Origin: Bradyrhizobium daqingense
Lineage (GTDB): Bacteria; Pseudomonadota; Alphaproteobacteria; Rhizobiales; Xanthobacteraceae
Assembly: GCF_021044685.1 (NCBI RefSeq)
Contig: NZ_CP088014.1
Span: 3,210,001-3,274,000, forward strand
Reading direction: 5' to 3'
DNA length: 64,000 bases
The position numbers and the translations under genes are program-made. The notes beneath the pieces were generated by a model, which was given only the letters and a program-made list of their open reading frames with translations, had not been told where the DNA came from and ran no database searches. This document shows, one piece after another, positions 28,055 through 39,721 of this stretch; the stretch's first letter is position 1; every line of letters starts with the position of its first letter.

Positions 28055-28134
28055 AAGGCAGAAAGCCGCGAGGCGCGGAGCAGTAGCTTCATTCTGTGAA
28101 TGCGAGTTGGGGAAAGAGTCGGCGCACCTTGCTT

Positions 28135-28220
28135 CGTCATTGCGAGCGAAGCGAAGCAATCCAGACCGCTTCCGCAGAATGATTCTGGATTGCTTCGTCG
28201 CTGCGCCCCTCGCAATGACG
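28135..28220. repeat. CATTGCGAG/CTCGCAATG palindromic repeat, copy 4
   Basis: CGTCATTGCGAGCGAAGCG ... CTGCGCCCCTCGCAATGACG with AAGCAATCCAGA and TCTGGATTGCTT inside. Between the HxlR promoter and the 3' end of the prenyl synthase gene. Confidence 0.85.
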
Positions 28221-28266
28221 GTTGATTCAGTCGCGACTACTTCAACGGCGCTGTCCGACGAGAAGC

Positions 28267-29274
28267 CTAATGCGACCGTGCCAGACAGAACGCCACGACT
28301 TGCTCCAGCGCGCTCTTCATCGGCGAGGACGGGAACAGGGCCAGCGCGTCCACGGCCATGGCGCCGTAGTGCTGGGCGCGGCTCAGCGTGTCCTCGAGCG
28401 CGCGGTGCTTGTTCATCAAGCCGATGGCGTGATCGAGATCGGAATCGCCGATCTCGCCGCGCTCGAGCGCGCGGATCCAGAAGGCGCGCTCGGTGTCGTT
28501 GCCGCGGCGGAAGGCGAGCACGACGGGGAGGGTGATCTTGCCCTCGCGGAAATCGTCGCCGGTGTTCTTGCCGAGCTTTGCGCTCTTGCCGCCGTAGTCG
28601 AGCACGTCGTCGACCAGCTGGAAGGCGATGCCGAGATTCATGCCGACCGAGCGGCAGGCGGTCTGCTCGGCCTTCGGACGGTTGGCGATCACGGGGCCGA
28701 CCTCGCAGGCGGCCGCGAACAGCTCGGCGGTCTTGCCGCGGATCACGGCGAGATACTCGTCCTCGGTGGTCGCCGTGTTCTTGGCGGCCGCAAGCTGCAT
28801 CACCTCGCCCTCGGCGATGGTGGCGGCGGCCGCGGAGAGGATGTCGAGCGCGCGCAGCGAGCCGACCTCGACCATCATGCGGAAGGCCTGGCCGAGCAGG
28901 AAGTCGCCGACCAGCACGCTCGCCTCGTTGCCCCAGAGCATGCGCGCCGACAGCTTGCCGCGGCGCATCTCGCTCTCGTCGACGACGTCGTCATGGAGCA
29001 GGGTGGCCGTGTGCATGAACTCGACGGAGGCCGCGAGCTTGATGTGGCCGTCGCCGGCGTATCCGGCGAGGTTGGCCATGGCGAGGGTGAGCATCGGCCG
29101 CAGGCGCTTGCCGCCGGAGGAGATCAGATGGTTGGCGACCTCCGGGATCATGGTCACGTCCGAGCCGGTCCGCGACAGGATCGTGGCGTTGACGCGCGCC
29201 ATGTCAGGGGCGACAAGGTCAACCAGCTCTTCGATCGACGCGCCGGGAGTTTCGAAAGGTACGATGACGGCCAC
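28267..29274 (-). CDS. ispB: long-chain polyprenyl diphosphate synthase (ubiquinone side chain)
   Basis: 335 aa, all-alpha prenyltransferase. First Asp-rich motif HDDVVD (about residues 95-99) and second LVDDVLDYGG (about 218-222); GGKRLRP binds diphosphate. The residue group before the first motif is small (MHTATLL), as in long-chain enzymes. It elongates farnesyl diphosphate with isopentenyl diphosphate; rhizobia use ubiquinone-10, so a decaprenyl product (DdsA) is expected, though chain length cannot be read. TTG 29286 is open, but GTG at 29274 has GGAG at the right distance and starts MAVIVPF, so I use it. Confidence 0.92.
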   Translation of the reverse strand: MAVIVPFETPGASIEELVDLVAPDMARVNATILSRTGSDVTMIPEVANHLISSGGKRLRPMLTLAMANLAGYAGDGHIKLAASVEFMHTATLLHDDVVDESEMRRGKLSARMLWGNEASVLVGDFLLGQAFRMMVEVGSLRALDILSAAAATIAEGEVMQLAAAKNTATTEDEYLAVIRGKTAELFAAACEVGPVIANRPKAEQTACRSVGMNLGIAFQLVDDVLDYGGKSAKLGKNTGDDFREGKITLPVVLAFRRGNDTERAFWIRALERGEIGDSDLDHAIGLMNKHRALEDTLSRAQHYGAMAVDALALFPSSPMKSALEQVVAFCLARSH

Positions 29275-29391
29275 GCCGGTCTCCAATATTTGCCCCGGAA
29301 GGGCTATTCTGATGGAAAGACAATAGAAACTGGCGGCGGATGCGGCAAGGCCCGCAGAACCATTGACATTTGCCGCTGCCCCCTTTCAGGC

Positions 29392-29396
29392 AGGAG
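29392..29396 (+). promoter_or_regulatory. Shine-Dalgarno that selects a TTG start
   Basis: AGGAG 8 bases before TTG 29405. The upstream ATG-like starts (29363) have no such signal. Confidence 0.65.
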
Positions 29397-29404
29397 ACCT
29401 GCAT

Positions 29405-29632
29405 TTGCGTGAACTGGTTCGGACCAACGACATGGTACTGGTGTCGGCGATCGGTGCGCTGCTCGACGGCGCCAATATCCATCATCTGGTGCTCGACCAG
29501 AACATGAGCATCATCGAGGGCTCCCTCGGCATCCTGCCGCGGCGGATCCTGGTGCATGAGGACGACGCCGAGGAGGCCAGGGCGCTCCTCACCGAGGCCG
29601 GCCTCAGCCACGAATTGCGCGGCGATGATTGA
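29405..29632 (+). CDS. DUF2007 domain protein
   Basis: 75 aa from a TTG start: MRELVRTNDMVLVSAIGALLDGA then the IHHLVLDQNMSIIEGSLGILPRRILVHEDD core of DUF2007 (putative signal-transducing domain, GlnB-like fold). The family binds no known ligand. The last 8 bases overlap the start of the methyltransferase gene, so the two are translationally coupled. It is divergent from the prenyl synthase. An upstream start in the track of the frame would add 14 residues without conservation. Confidence 0.82.
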   Translation: MRELVRTNDMVLVSAIGALLDGANIHHLVLDQNMSIIEGSLGILPRRILVHEDDAEEARALLTEAGLSHELRGDD

Positions 29633-30392
29633 GGCCGCAACTGACATCACCGAGGACGCCTTTCTCGGCGGTCAGCTGCGGCTGAGGCAGAAGCGGAGCG
29701 GCCATCGCGCCGGGCACGACGCCATCCTGCTCGCGGCGGCGACACAGGCCAAGGCAGGCGATCATGTGGTGGATCTCGGCGCCGGCATCGGCGCGGCGGG
29801 CCTTGCGCTGGCCCGGCGCGTGGCGGGAATCCACCTCAGCCTGGTCGAGATCGATCCGGAACTGGCGGAGCTCGCGCGCACCAATGCGGCGGCGAATGGG
29901 ATGACGGCGAAGACGATCCTGCTCGACGTCACAGCCGATGCGCAGGCGTTTGCCGAAAATGGGCTCGGGCCTGACAGCGCCGATGTGGTGCTGATGAATC
30001 CGCCCTTCAACGATCCGGCGCGACATCGTGGCTCGCCGGACCAGGCACGCCATAGTGCGCATGTCGCGACGGAGCAGACCCTGCATGCGTGGGTGCATGC
30101 AGCACGGCGCATCCTTCGTTCGAATGGTGTGCTGACGCTGATCTGGCGCGCGGATGGGATTGCGGACGTTCTGGCAGCGCTGTCACGTGGCTTCGGCAGC
30201 CTGTCGGTTCAGCCGGTTCATGGCGAAGCGGGACGGCCGGCGATCCGCATCCTGGTGCGCGCGGTGAAAGGCGGCCGCGCCGCGCCGCGCCTGCTGCCGG
30301 GGCTCGTGCTCAACGACGAGTCACGCGTGCCCAAGAACGAGGTGAAGGAGATTTTGGAAGGGAGAGCGGTCTTGCCGCTGGCGGTGCCGTGA
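29625..30392 (+). CDS. tRNA1(Val) (adenine(37)-N6)-methyltransferase-like enzyme
   Basis: 255 aa Rossmann methyltransferase. SAM motif DLGAGIGAAG is at residues 50-59, the acidic loop LVEIDPEL at 73-80, and the N6-adenine catalytic motif NPPF at 125-128. The order and the N-terminal GGQLRLRQKRSGHRAGHDAILLA block match the TrmN6/YfiC group that methylates A37 of tRNAVal. The substrate is inferred from the family. Start ATG 29625 overlaps the DUF2007 gene stop by 8 bases. Confidence 0.85.
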   Translation: MIEAATDITEDAFLGGQLRLRQKRSGHRAGHDAILLAAATQAKAGDHVVDLGAGIGAAGLALARRVAGIHLSLVEIDPELAELARTNAAANGMTAKTILLDVTADAQAFAENGLGPDSADVVLMNPPFNDPARHRGSPDQARHSAHVATEQTLHAWVHAARRILRSNGVLTLIWRADGIADVLAALSRGFGSLSVQPVHGEAGRPAIRILVRAVKGGRAAPRLLPGLVLNDESRVPKNEVKEILEGRAVLPLAVP

Positions 30393-30396
30393 CGGC

Positions 30397-30495
30397 TTAC
30401 TGCGGAAGCGATTCCGACTGCTGCTCTTGCGGCGTCGTCAGGCGGATCGCCATGAACAGCGCACCGATCAGCAGCATCAGCAGATAGATTTTCAT
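30397..30495 (-). CDS. 32-aa single-pass membrane protein
   Basis: Reads MKIYLLMLLIGALFMAIRLT followed by TPQEQQSESLPQ and TAA. Residues 3-18 are a hydrophobic helix and the tail is polar and glutamine-rich. GGAGA (30501-30505) lies 5 bases before the ATG, a very good ribosome site. It converges with the methyltransferase gene, ending 4 bases from its stop, and is divergent from the S49 peptidase gene. I do not recognise a family. Signal and spacing make a real small protein likely. Confidence 0.7.
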   Translation of the reverse strand: MKIYLLMLLIGALFMAIRLTTPQEQQSESLPQ

Positions 30496-30606
30496 GGCGT
30501 TCTCCACTGCCTCATTGCAGCCTCCCAACGGAAAATCTGCAAAACACGTTCCAGGCACTTCCAATGACAGTCGCGTGATAAGAAATGGTTAAACAGAGGT
30601 AACGGC

Positions 30607-31515
30607 ATGGCCGAACAATTGAACGATCGTGAGAGTTCCGGCCTGGCCGACAAGCTCATGCAATATCTTCCGGCGCGGTTCCGTCCGGGCACGGCGGTGG
30701 TGCCGGTGATCCGCCTCTCTGGCGTGATCGGCGCGGTGACGCCGCTGCGACCGGGCATGACCCTCGCGGGTGTCGCGCGCGTGCTGGAGCGGGCGTTTTC
30801 CTATCGCAACGCCAAGGCGGTGGCGCTGGTGATCAACTCGCCCGGCGGCTCGCCGGTGCAGTCGCGCCAGATCTATCTGCGCATCAAGCAGCTCGCGGCT
30901 GAGAAGAAGCTGCCTGTGCTCGTCTTCGTCGAGGACGTCGCGGCCTCCGGCGGCTACATGATCGCCTGCGCGGGCGACGAGATCATCTGCGATCCCTCCT
31001 CGATCCTCGGCTCGATCGGCGTCGTCGGCGGCAGCTTCGGTTTCCAGGACGCGATCAGGCGGCTCGGCATCGAGCGGCGCCTCTACACCGCCGGTGCGCA
31101 CAAGGCGATGCTCGACCCGTTCCTCCCGGAGAACCCGGATGACGTCGCCAAGCTCAAGGCGATCCAGCGCGAGATCCACCGCATCTTCATCGCGCTGGTC
31201 AAGGACAGCCGCAGCACGCGGCTGAAGGGTGATGACGACACGCTGTTCACGGGCGAATACTGGGCCGGCGAGAGTGCGGTCGCGCTGGGACTGGCCGACA
31301 GCATCGGCGACCTCCGCTCAACTCTTCGTGCCCGCTATGGCGAGAAGGTTCTCACCCCCGTGATTGCCCAGCCGACCGGCCTGTTGTCCGGCCTGATGGG
31401 GCGGAAATCGCCGGGCGCGGGGCAGCTTTCGGCTCTGGAATCAATCGCCGGCCTGCCGGACGAGCTGATCTCGGCGGTCGAGACGCGGGCGATTTGGGCG
31501 AAATTCGGGTTCTAG
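30607..31515 (+). CDS. S49 family (SppA/SohB-like) serine peptidase
   Basis: 302 aa. Crotonase-like fold with NSPGGSPVQSRQIY, nucleophile Ser114 in ASGGYM, and Lys166 in AHKAMLDPF, the Ser-Lys dyad of S49 peptidases. It has no obvious N-terminal membrane segment, unlike E. coli SppA and SohB, so it may work in the cytosol or be peripherally bound. Known family members digest signal peptides and membrane remnants. The ATG 30607 follows GAGG; the gene is monocistronic. Confidence 0.9.
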   Translation: MAEQLNDRESSGLADKLMQYLPARFRPGTAVVPVIRLSGVIGAVTPLRPGMTLAGVARVLERAFSYRNAKAVALVINSPGGSPVQSRQIYLRIKQLAAEKKLPVLVFVEDVAASGGYMIACAGDEIICDPSSILGSIGVVGGSFGFQDAIRRLGIERRLYTAGAHKAMLDPFLPENPDDVAKLKAIQREIHRIFIALVKDSRSTRLKGDDDTLFTGEYWAGESAVALGLADSIGDLRSTLRARYGEKVLTPVIAQPTGLLSGLMGRKSPGAGQLSALESIAGLPDELISAVETRAIWAKFGF

Positions 31516-31619
31516 GCAACGCCCTCCCGCGCCATTTGGCCCGGGCGGCGCCAATTGCGGCGCAGGTCCATCTGCGCAACAATGCGCGTGGGGGCTGAGC
31601 ATGAGACAAGGATCGACCG

Positions 31620-31811
31620 ATGCCGCCGTTCGTCGCTTTCGCGGGCGTCCTGGGCGGGCTTGCCGTGGTCCGCTGGGCCTACAAGACCGCACTCCGGATC
31701 AACCAGGAGCTGGAGGAGATGCGCCTGTCGCGCGTCGCCGAGGCCGCCCCCATGGGGGACATCAAGACGCTGAAGCGTGACCCCGTGACCGGAGCCTACC
31801 GGCCGGGTTAG
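31620..31811 (+). CDS. small membrane-anchored protein, function unknown
   Basis: 63 aa. Residues 4-20 (FVAFAGVLGGLAVVRWA) form a membrane helix; a charged helix follows (TALRINQELEEMRLSR) and a C-terminal MGDIKTLKRDPVTGAYRPG. The last motif (KRDP.TG.Y.P) is a pattern I associate with short proteins of rhizobia. A good ribosome site GGATCGACCG is weak. Called because of its clean domain pattern and position between S49 and glyQ. Confidence 0.7.
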   Translation: MPPFVAFAGVLGGLAVVRWAYKTALRINQELEEMRLSRVAEAAPMGDIKTLKRDPVTGAYRPG

Positions 31812-31821
31812 TTGCACTACT

Positions 31822-31907
31822 CGTCATGCCCGGGCTTGTCCCGGGCATCCACGTTCTTCGAACCGCGAGAAGTGTCGTGGATGGCCGGGACAAGCCCTGC
31901 CATAACG
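31822..31907. repeat. CGTCATGCCCGGGCTTG palindromic repeat, copy 2
   Basis: CGTCATGCCCGGGCTTGTCC ... CCGGGACAAGCCCTGCCATAACGG with CATCCACG / CGTGGATG inside. Upstream of glyQ. Confidence 0.85.
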
Positions 31908-32007
31908 GAGAACTGGGCCCGAATCCACCCCCCTTCGCCTTGATTCCCACCCCCGCCGTCGATACGGTCCCGCGCGATTCAACCCCCCGCGAGAGCCCGA
32001 TCTGACG

Positions 32008-32946
32008 ATGGACGCCTCCTTGCCCGCCCATATGCGCCCGGAACGCTCGTTCCAGGGCTTCATCCTCGCGCTCCAGCGGTTCTGGGCCGAGCAAGGCTGC
32101 GTGATCCTGCAGCCCTACGACATGGAGATGGGGGCGGGCACCTTCCATCCGGCGACCACGCTGCGCGCGCTCGGGCCGAAACCCTGGAACGCGGCCTATG
32201 TGCAGCCCTCGCGCCGGCCCAAGGACGGCCGCTACGGCGAAAATCCGAACCGGATGCAGCACTATTACCAGTTCCAGGTGATCATGAAGCCATCGCCGCC
32301 GAACCTTCAGGAGCTGTACCTGAAGTCGCTCGCCGCGATCGGCATCGATTCCGCCGTGCACGACATCCGCTTCGTCGAGGACGATTGGGAAAGCCCGACG
32401 CTGGGTGCCTGGGGCCTCGGTTGGGAGTGCTGGTGCGACGGCATGGAGGTCAGCCAGTTCACCTATTTCCAGCAGGTCGCCGGCTTCGAATGCGCGCCGG
32501 TCGCGGGTGAGCTCACCTACGGGCTCGAGCGCCTCGCGATGTATGTGCAGGGCGTCGACCGCGTCTACGACCTCAATTTTAATGGCCGCGATGGCGATCA
32601 GAAGGTCACTTATGGCGACGTCTTCCTGCAGGCGGAGCAGGAATATTCCCGGCACAATTTCGAGTATGCCGACACAGCGATGCTGTTCGAGCAGTTCAAG
32701 ATGGCCGAAGCAGCCTGCCGGAAATATCTCGAAGCCGGCTGGCGCGAAGGCGGCAACAAGAAGCAACATTTGATGGCGCTGCCGGCCTACGATCAATGCA
32801 TCAAGGCGAGCCACGTCTTCAACCTGCTCGATGCACGCGGCGTGATCTCCGTGACCGAGCGGCAGAGCTACATTCTGCGTGTGCGGGAATTGGCAAAAGC
32901 CTGCGGCGAAGCCTGGATCCATACTGAAGCGGGCGGAGCGGCCTGA
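32008..32946 (+). CDS. glyQ: glycyl-tRNA synthetase alpha subunit
   Basis: 312 aa class II synthetase catalytic subunit of the alpha2-beta2 GlyRS. Starts with [37 protein letters not shown], the family motif; the ATP-binding residues lie in [18 protein letters not shown] and the motif 3 region. It activates glycine and, with GlyS, charges tRNAGly. It overlaps glyS by one base (TGATG), so the two are translationally coupled. Confidence 0.97.
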   Translation: MDASLPAHMRPERSFQGFILALQRFWAEQGCVILQPYDMEMGAGTFHPATTLRALGPKPWNAAYVQPSRRPKDGRYGENPNRMQHYYQFQVIMKPSPPNLQELYLKSLAAIGIDSAVHDIRFVEDDWESPTLGAWGLGWECWCDGMEVSQFTYFQQVAGFECAPVAGELTYGLERLAMYVQGVDRVYDLNFNGRDGDQKVTYGDVFLQAEQEYSRHNFEYADTAMLFEQFKMAEAACRKYLEAGWREGGNKKQHLMALPAYDQCIKASHVFNLLDARGVISVTERQSYILRVRELAKACGEAWIHTEAGGAA

Positions 32947-35060
32947 TGCCCGATCTTTTGCTTGAACTGTTCTCGGAAGAAATCCCCGCGCGCATGCAGG
33001 CCAAAGCAGCGGACGATTTGCGCCGCATGGTCACCGACAAGCTGGTCGCCGAGGGCCTCGTTTACGAAGGCGCGAAGGCGTTCGCGACCCCGCGCCGCCT
33101 CGCGCTGACCGTGCACGGCATCCCTGCGCGCCAGCCCGACCTGAAGACCGAACGCCGGGGACCAAAAGTCGGCGCGCCCGATGCGGCCGTGCAGGGCTTC
33201 CTGAAGGGGACAGGTCTGAAGTCGCTGGATGAGGCAAAGATCCAGCGCGATCCCAAGGGCGATTTCTACATCGGATTGATCGAGAAGCCCGGCCGCGACG
33301 CCATCGACGTGCTCGCCGAAATCCTGCCCGTGATCATCCGCACCTTCCCCTGGCCGAAATCGATGCGCTGGGGCGCGCGCTCCGGCAAGCCGGGCTCGCT
33401 GAACTGGGTGCGTCCGCTGCACGCGATCACCGCGACCTTCGGCCCCGAGACCGAAGAGCCCGACGTCGTGAAGTTCGAGGTCGACGGCATCGAGGCGGGC
33501 CAGACCACGTATGGTCATCGCTTCCTGGCGCCGGCGCCCATTCAGGTGCGCCGGTTCGAGGATTACGAGGCGAAGCTGCTCGCCGCGAAAGTCGTGCTCG
33601 ATCCGGAGCGACGCAAGAACACGATCCTGGCTGACGCCAAGCAGCTTGCGTTTGCGCAAGGCTACGAGCTCGTCGAGGACCCGAACCTGCTCGATGAGGT
33701 CGCCGGCCTCGTCGAATGGCCGGTCGTGCTGATGGGCTCGTTCGAGCCGGAATTTTTGGCGACGCCCTCCGAAGTGATCCGCGCCACCATCCGCAACAAC
33801 CAGAAATGCTTCGTCGTCAGCGATCCCAAAACGGGCAAGCTCGCCAACAAGTTCATCCTGGTCGCCAACATCGAGGCGACCGACGGTGGCGCGACCATCA
33901 TCGCCGGCAACGAGCGCGTGATCCGCGCACGGCTGTCGGACGCGAAGTTCTTCTACGAGACGGACCTGAAGACCAGGCTTGAGGAGCGGCTGCCGAAGTT
34001 CGAGCAGATCGTGTTCCACGAGAAGCTGGGCACGCAAGCGGAACGCATCAAGCGCATTGAGCGGCTTGCCGCGGAGATCGCGCCGCTGATCGGCGCCGAT
34101 GTCGCCAAGGCGACGCGCGCTGCGCATCTGGCGAAAGCGGATTTGCTGACCGAAGTCGTCGGCGAATTCCCCGAGGTGCAAGGCCTGATGGGGAAGTATT
34201 ACGCGCTGGCGCAGGGCGAGGATGCTTCCGTCGCCGCCGCCTGCGAGGAGCACTACAAGCCGCAAGGCCCCGCCGATCGTGTGCCGACTGATCCGGTCAG
34301 CGTTGCGGTGGCGCTCGCCGACAAGATCGATACGCTGGTCGGCTTCTGGGCGATCGACGAGAAGCCGACGGGCAGCAAGGACCCGTATGCGCTGCGACGT
34401 GCGGCGCTGGGTGTGATCCGGCTGATTGCCGAGAACGCGCTGCGGCTGTCGCTGATGAAGGTAGCCGAGTCCGCAATTCTTGGGTTGAAGGAAACGGGCA
34501 CAAACTACGCCCTCACTGATCCGAACAAGCTCCCAAGCGACCTGCTCGCCTTCTTCGCCGACCGCCTAAAAGTCCAGCTCCGTGAGCAGGGCGCGCGGCA
34601 TGATCTCGTCGATGCCGTGTTCGCGCTCGGCGACCAGGATGATCTCCTGATGATCGTCCGCCGTGTCGAGGCGCTCGGAAAGTTGCTCGACAGCGATGAC
34701 GGCAAGAACCTGCTCGCCGGCACCAAGCGCGCCAGCAACATCCTCTCGATCGAGGAGAAGAAGGACAAGCGCGCGTTCGACGGCGGGCCGGATGCTGCGC
34801 TGTACAGCCTCAACGAAGAAAAGGCGCTGGCGAAGGCGATCGGCGAGGTGAAGGCGGAAGCAAGCGCCGCCGTCGCCAAGGAAGATTTCGCTGCCGCCAT
34901 GAGCGCGATGGCCAAGCTGCGTCCGCCGGTCGATGCGTTCTTCGACAAGGTTCGCGTCAACGACGATGATGCGAAAGTGCGCGAGAACCGCCTGAAGCTG
35001 CTGAACGAGATCCGCAGCGCCACGCGCGCGGTGGCGGATTTTTCGAAGATCCAGGATTAG
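32946..35060 (+). CDS. glyS: glycyl-tRNA synthetase beta subunit
   Basis: 704 aa, the usual length. Starts [36 protein letters not shown] and the C-terminal HD-like part (RIAELRAL-equivalent [24 protein letters not shown]) are typical. The beta subunit binds tRNAGly and supports the alpha catalytic subunit. Followed by the palindromic repeat at 35076 and a strong bidirectional terminator at 35235-35289. Confidence 0.97.
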   Translation: MPDLLLELFSEEIPARMQAKAADDLRRMVTDKLVAEGLVYEGAKAFATPRRLALTVHGIPARQPDLKTERRGPKVGAPDAAVQGFLKGTGLKSLDEAKIQRDPKGDFYIGLIEKPGRDAIDVLAEILPVIIRTFPWPKSMRWGARSGKPGSLNWVRPLHAITATFGPETEEPDVVKFEVDGIEAGQTTYGHRFLAPAPIQVRRFEDYEAKLLAAKVVLDPERRKNTILADAKQLAFAQGYELVEDPNLLDEVAGLVEWPVVLMGSFEPEFLATPSEVIRATIRNNQKCFVVSDPKTGKLANKFILVANIEATDGGATIIAGNERVIRARLSDAKFFYETDLKTRLEERLPKFEQIVFHEKLGTQAERIKRIERLAAEIAPLIGADVAKATRAAHLAKADLLTEVVGEFPEVQGLMGKYYALAQGEDASVAAACEEHYKPQGPADRVPTDPVSVAVALADKIDTLVGFWAIDEKPTGSKDPYALRRAALGVIRLIAENALRLSLMKVAESAILGLKETGTNYALTDPNKLPSDLLAFFADRLKVQLREQGARHDLVDAVFALGDQDDLLMIVRRVEALGKLLDSDDGKNLLAGTKRASNILSIEEKKDKRAFDGGPDAALYSLNEEKALAKAIGEVKAEASAAVAKEDFAAAMSAMAKLRPPVDAFFDKVRVNDDDAKVRENRLKLLNEIRSATRAVADFSKIQD

Positions 35061-35075
35061 GACGAGGTATCGCAG

Positions 35076-35223
35076 CTCGTGCCCCGGACGCTGCGCAGTG
35101 CGCCGCGTCTTCGCGGCGTGATGCGCTGCAGAGCCGGGGCCCATGTTGCCGCGTGCTCGTAGCCCCCTGGGTCCCGGCTCTGCGGCGCAACGCTTGCGCG
35201 TTGCGCCTTGTCCGGGACACGAG
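35076..35223. repeat. long palindromic dispersed repeat (CTCGTGCCCCGGACGC family), copy 2
   Basis: 148 bases, ends CTCGTGCCCCGGACGC and GTCCGGGACACGAG; inner pair AGAGCCGGGGCCC / GGGTCCCGGCTCTG. Two extra hairpin arms (CGCGGCGTGATGCG, GCGCAACGCTTGCGC) distinguish it from the shorter copy at 6754-6884. Confidence 0.85.
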
Positions 35224-35234
35224 AGTAACGTCAC

Positions 35235-35289
35235 AAAAAATGCCCCGCCCGGCGGGGGGAGAACCGGGCGGGGCTGATGTCCGTTTTTT
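35235..35289. terminator. bidirectional intrinsic terminator
   Basis: 11-bp perfect stem GCCCCGCCCGG (35242-35252) / CCGGGCGGGGC (35264-35274). A6 lies just before it (35235-35240) and T6 after it (35284-35289), so it can stop glyS on the plus strand and the convergent exported-protein gene on the minus strand. Confidence 0.88.
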
Positions 35290-35351
35290 ACACTGCTCGC
35301 GCCAGCCTGATGTGACGCGCCGGACATCTAGTCGATCTCAGTTGGTTTCTC

Positions 35352-35705
35352 TCAGTCGATCACCTCGACGATGCGGCGTGAGCGCGGCTCGACCAGCACG
35401 GTCTCGCCGTTCACGACGGTGTAGCGATAGGTGGTGGCGCCGAAACGTTGCGGCACGTCATAATAGGTGACGCCGGCCTCGGGTAAGGTGGCGCCGACCA
35501 CCACGCGATCCGGGACACGGAAGGCCGGCACACGTTGTTCGACGACATAATCGCGGAAGGCCGGCCGCTGATCGGCCGCAATGGTCGGCTCACTGTCGAC
35601 CACGGCGGGCGCGCGTCCGACGGTCACACCGCTTTGCGCCTGCGCCGCAAGAGGCGAGCCGATCGCGGCCGCGAGCGCTGCAAGAGCAAGAATCCTGTTC
35701 CGCAT
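35352..35705 (-). CDS. exported DUF1236-type protein
   Basis: 117 aa. A signal peptide is clear (MRNRILALAALAAAIGSPLAAQAQ, cut after AQA). The mature part, with FRDYVVEQRVPAF, VGATLPEAGVTYYDVP, YRYTVVNGETVLVEPRSRRIVEVI, matches the short DUF1236 family of rhizobial periplasmic proteins (function unknown). AAGGAG is 6 bases before ATG 35705, which is why this start is used though the frame is open to 35813. Confidence 0.82.
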   Translation of the reverse strand: MRNRILALAALAAAIGSPLAAQAQSGVTVGRAPAVVDSEPTIAADQRPAFRDYVVEQRVPAFRVPDRVVVGATLPEAGVTYYDVPQRFGATTYRYTVVNGETVLVEPRSRRIVEVID

Positions 35706-35929
35706 GGACAACTCCTTCGACGTGATTTTTCGGATGCGCCAATGGCGCGATCGCTTGCCAATGCATGCACCCTTGGCAATGTTCCGGGAAAAGCCCTGCC
35801 GCATCAGCGGCAATTTCGGGCAGTTTCGTGGGCGCCGGGAACCCGCGTTGGCGTCACGCGTCTCTACTCGCGGAACCGGGGCCGCTATGATCCGCCCGCG
35901 AATCGTCCACCTCCACAGAAAGATAATTC

Positions 35930-36085
35930 ATGCACATCACCGTCGCCCACATTTCGCCGATCCTGTCGTTGATTGCGGGCGTGCTCATCCTGATCATGCC
36001 GCGGCTGCTCAATCTGATCGTCGCGATCTTCCTCATCGTGAACGGCGCGATCGGGCTCGGGCTCCTGAAGTGGCTCCGCTTCTAG
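35930..36085 (+). CDS. DUF3096-like 51-aa membrane protein
   Basis: 51 aa (MHITVAHISPILSLIAGVLI then LIMPRLLNLIVAIFLIVNGAIGLGLLKWLRF). Two membrane helices separated by a Pro-Arg turn (IMPRLLNL), the typical layout of DUF3096 proteins, often annotated YqaE-like or hypothetical. AGAAAGATAATTC precedes ATG 35930. No neighbour suggests a role. Too short for many gene finders but well defined. Confidence 0.75.
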   Translation: MHITVAHISPILSLIAGVLILIMPRLLNLIVAIFLIVNGAIGLGLLKWLRF

Positions 36086-36183
36086 GCGGTTTCACTTTTC
36101 GGAACTGTCCGTCTTGCGCGGGCCCGCCCAAAATGGTGTAAGGCCCGCGATTTCCCATTCCTCTCGCAGGTTGTGTGCAAGCT

Positions 36184-39123
<2,940 letters not shown>

Positions 39124-39147
39124 GACGCGTTGAAATGTTGAATGCGA

Positions 39148-39180
39148 AGAGGCGGGGCCAAGCCCCGCCTCTTTTGTTTT
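39148..39180 (+). terminator. ppdK intrinsic terminator
   Basis: 11-bp stem AGAGGCGGGGC / GCCCCGCCTCT with a CAA loop, then TTTGTTTT. Lies 25 bases after the ppdK stop. Confidence 0.9.
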
Positions 39181-39200
39181 GCGCAACGCTCTCACCACCT

Positions 39201-39294
39201 GTCATTGCGAGGAGCCCTTGCGACGAAGCAATCCAGAATCCCTCCGCAGAGGCAGTCTGGATTGCTTCGTCGCTCCGCTCCTCGCAATGACGAG
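39201..39294. repeat. CATTGCGAG/CTCGCAATG palindromic repeat, copy 5
   Basis: GTCATTGCGAGGAGCCCTTG ... CTCCGCTCCTCGCAATGACGAG. The 5' arm has the extended GAGGAGCCCTTGCGACGAAGC type shared with the copy at 58866, differing from the shorter GAGCGCAGCG type. Confidence 0.85.
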
Positions 39295-39315
39295 GGCGTG
39301 GCACGCGCTCGCCAG

Positions 39316-39420
39316 TGTCGTCGCCCGGCTTGACCGGGCGACCCAGTACTCCGAGACAGAAGTGATTTACTCGAGAGGCAGCGGCGTACTGGATGCCCCG
39401 CCTTCGCGGAGCATGACAGC
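39316..39420. repeat. GTCGCCCGGCTTGACCGGGCGAC palindromic repeat
   Basis: A GTCGCCCGG / CCGGGCGAC hairpin starts a repeat of about 105 bases that ends with GTACTGGATGCCCCGCC and GCGGAGCATGACAG. Resembles known rhizobial palindromes; only one copy in this window. Confidence 0.6.
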
Positions 39421-39721
39421 TGTGGTGCGGAGGCATCTTGTGAAGCGCTAAACAGCGGAACCCCCGTCGTCCCGTAATGATACGCGTGCGCAAGAGTTCC
39501 TTCACCATTCGCGTTGACCGATTGTTTACCGCTTCACGTAAGCGCGCATTCAGCAACACGCGCGATCTCCCGTGAAAACACCTGTGTTCGCTTGAGTGTG
39601 CCGTGCGCGCAACGCGGATTAACGCCCCGGCAACCTAAATTGGATACTTACGATAAAGATCGAATTGCACGGATGTACTGACGTTCGGTCCTTCTGGCGT
39701 AAGCGTAGCGTGAGCGTAACG
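39421..39721. other. promoter region of the SleB gene
   Basis: 301 bases without a gene. A TTGACC (39517) and AT-rich ATTGGATACTTACGATAAAG (39642-39661) may be promoter elements. Just before the ATG come near-repeats GCGTAA, GCGTAG, GCGTGA, GCGTAA (39698-39720). No RNA is recognised. Confidence 0.4.
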
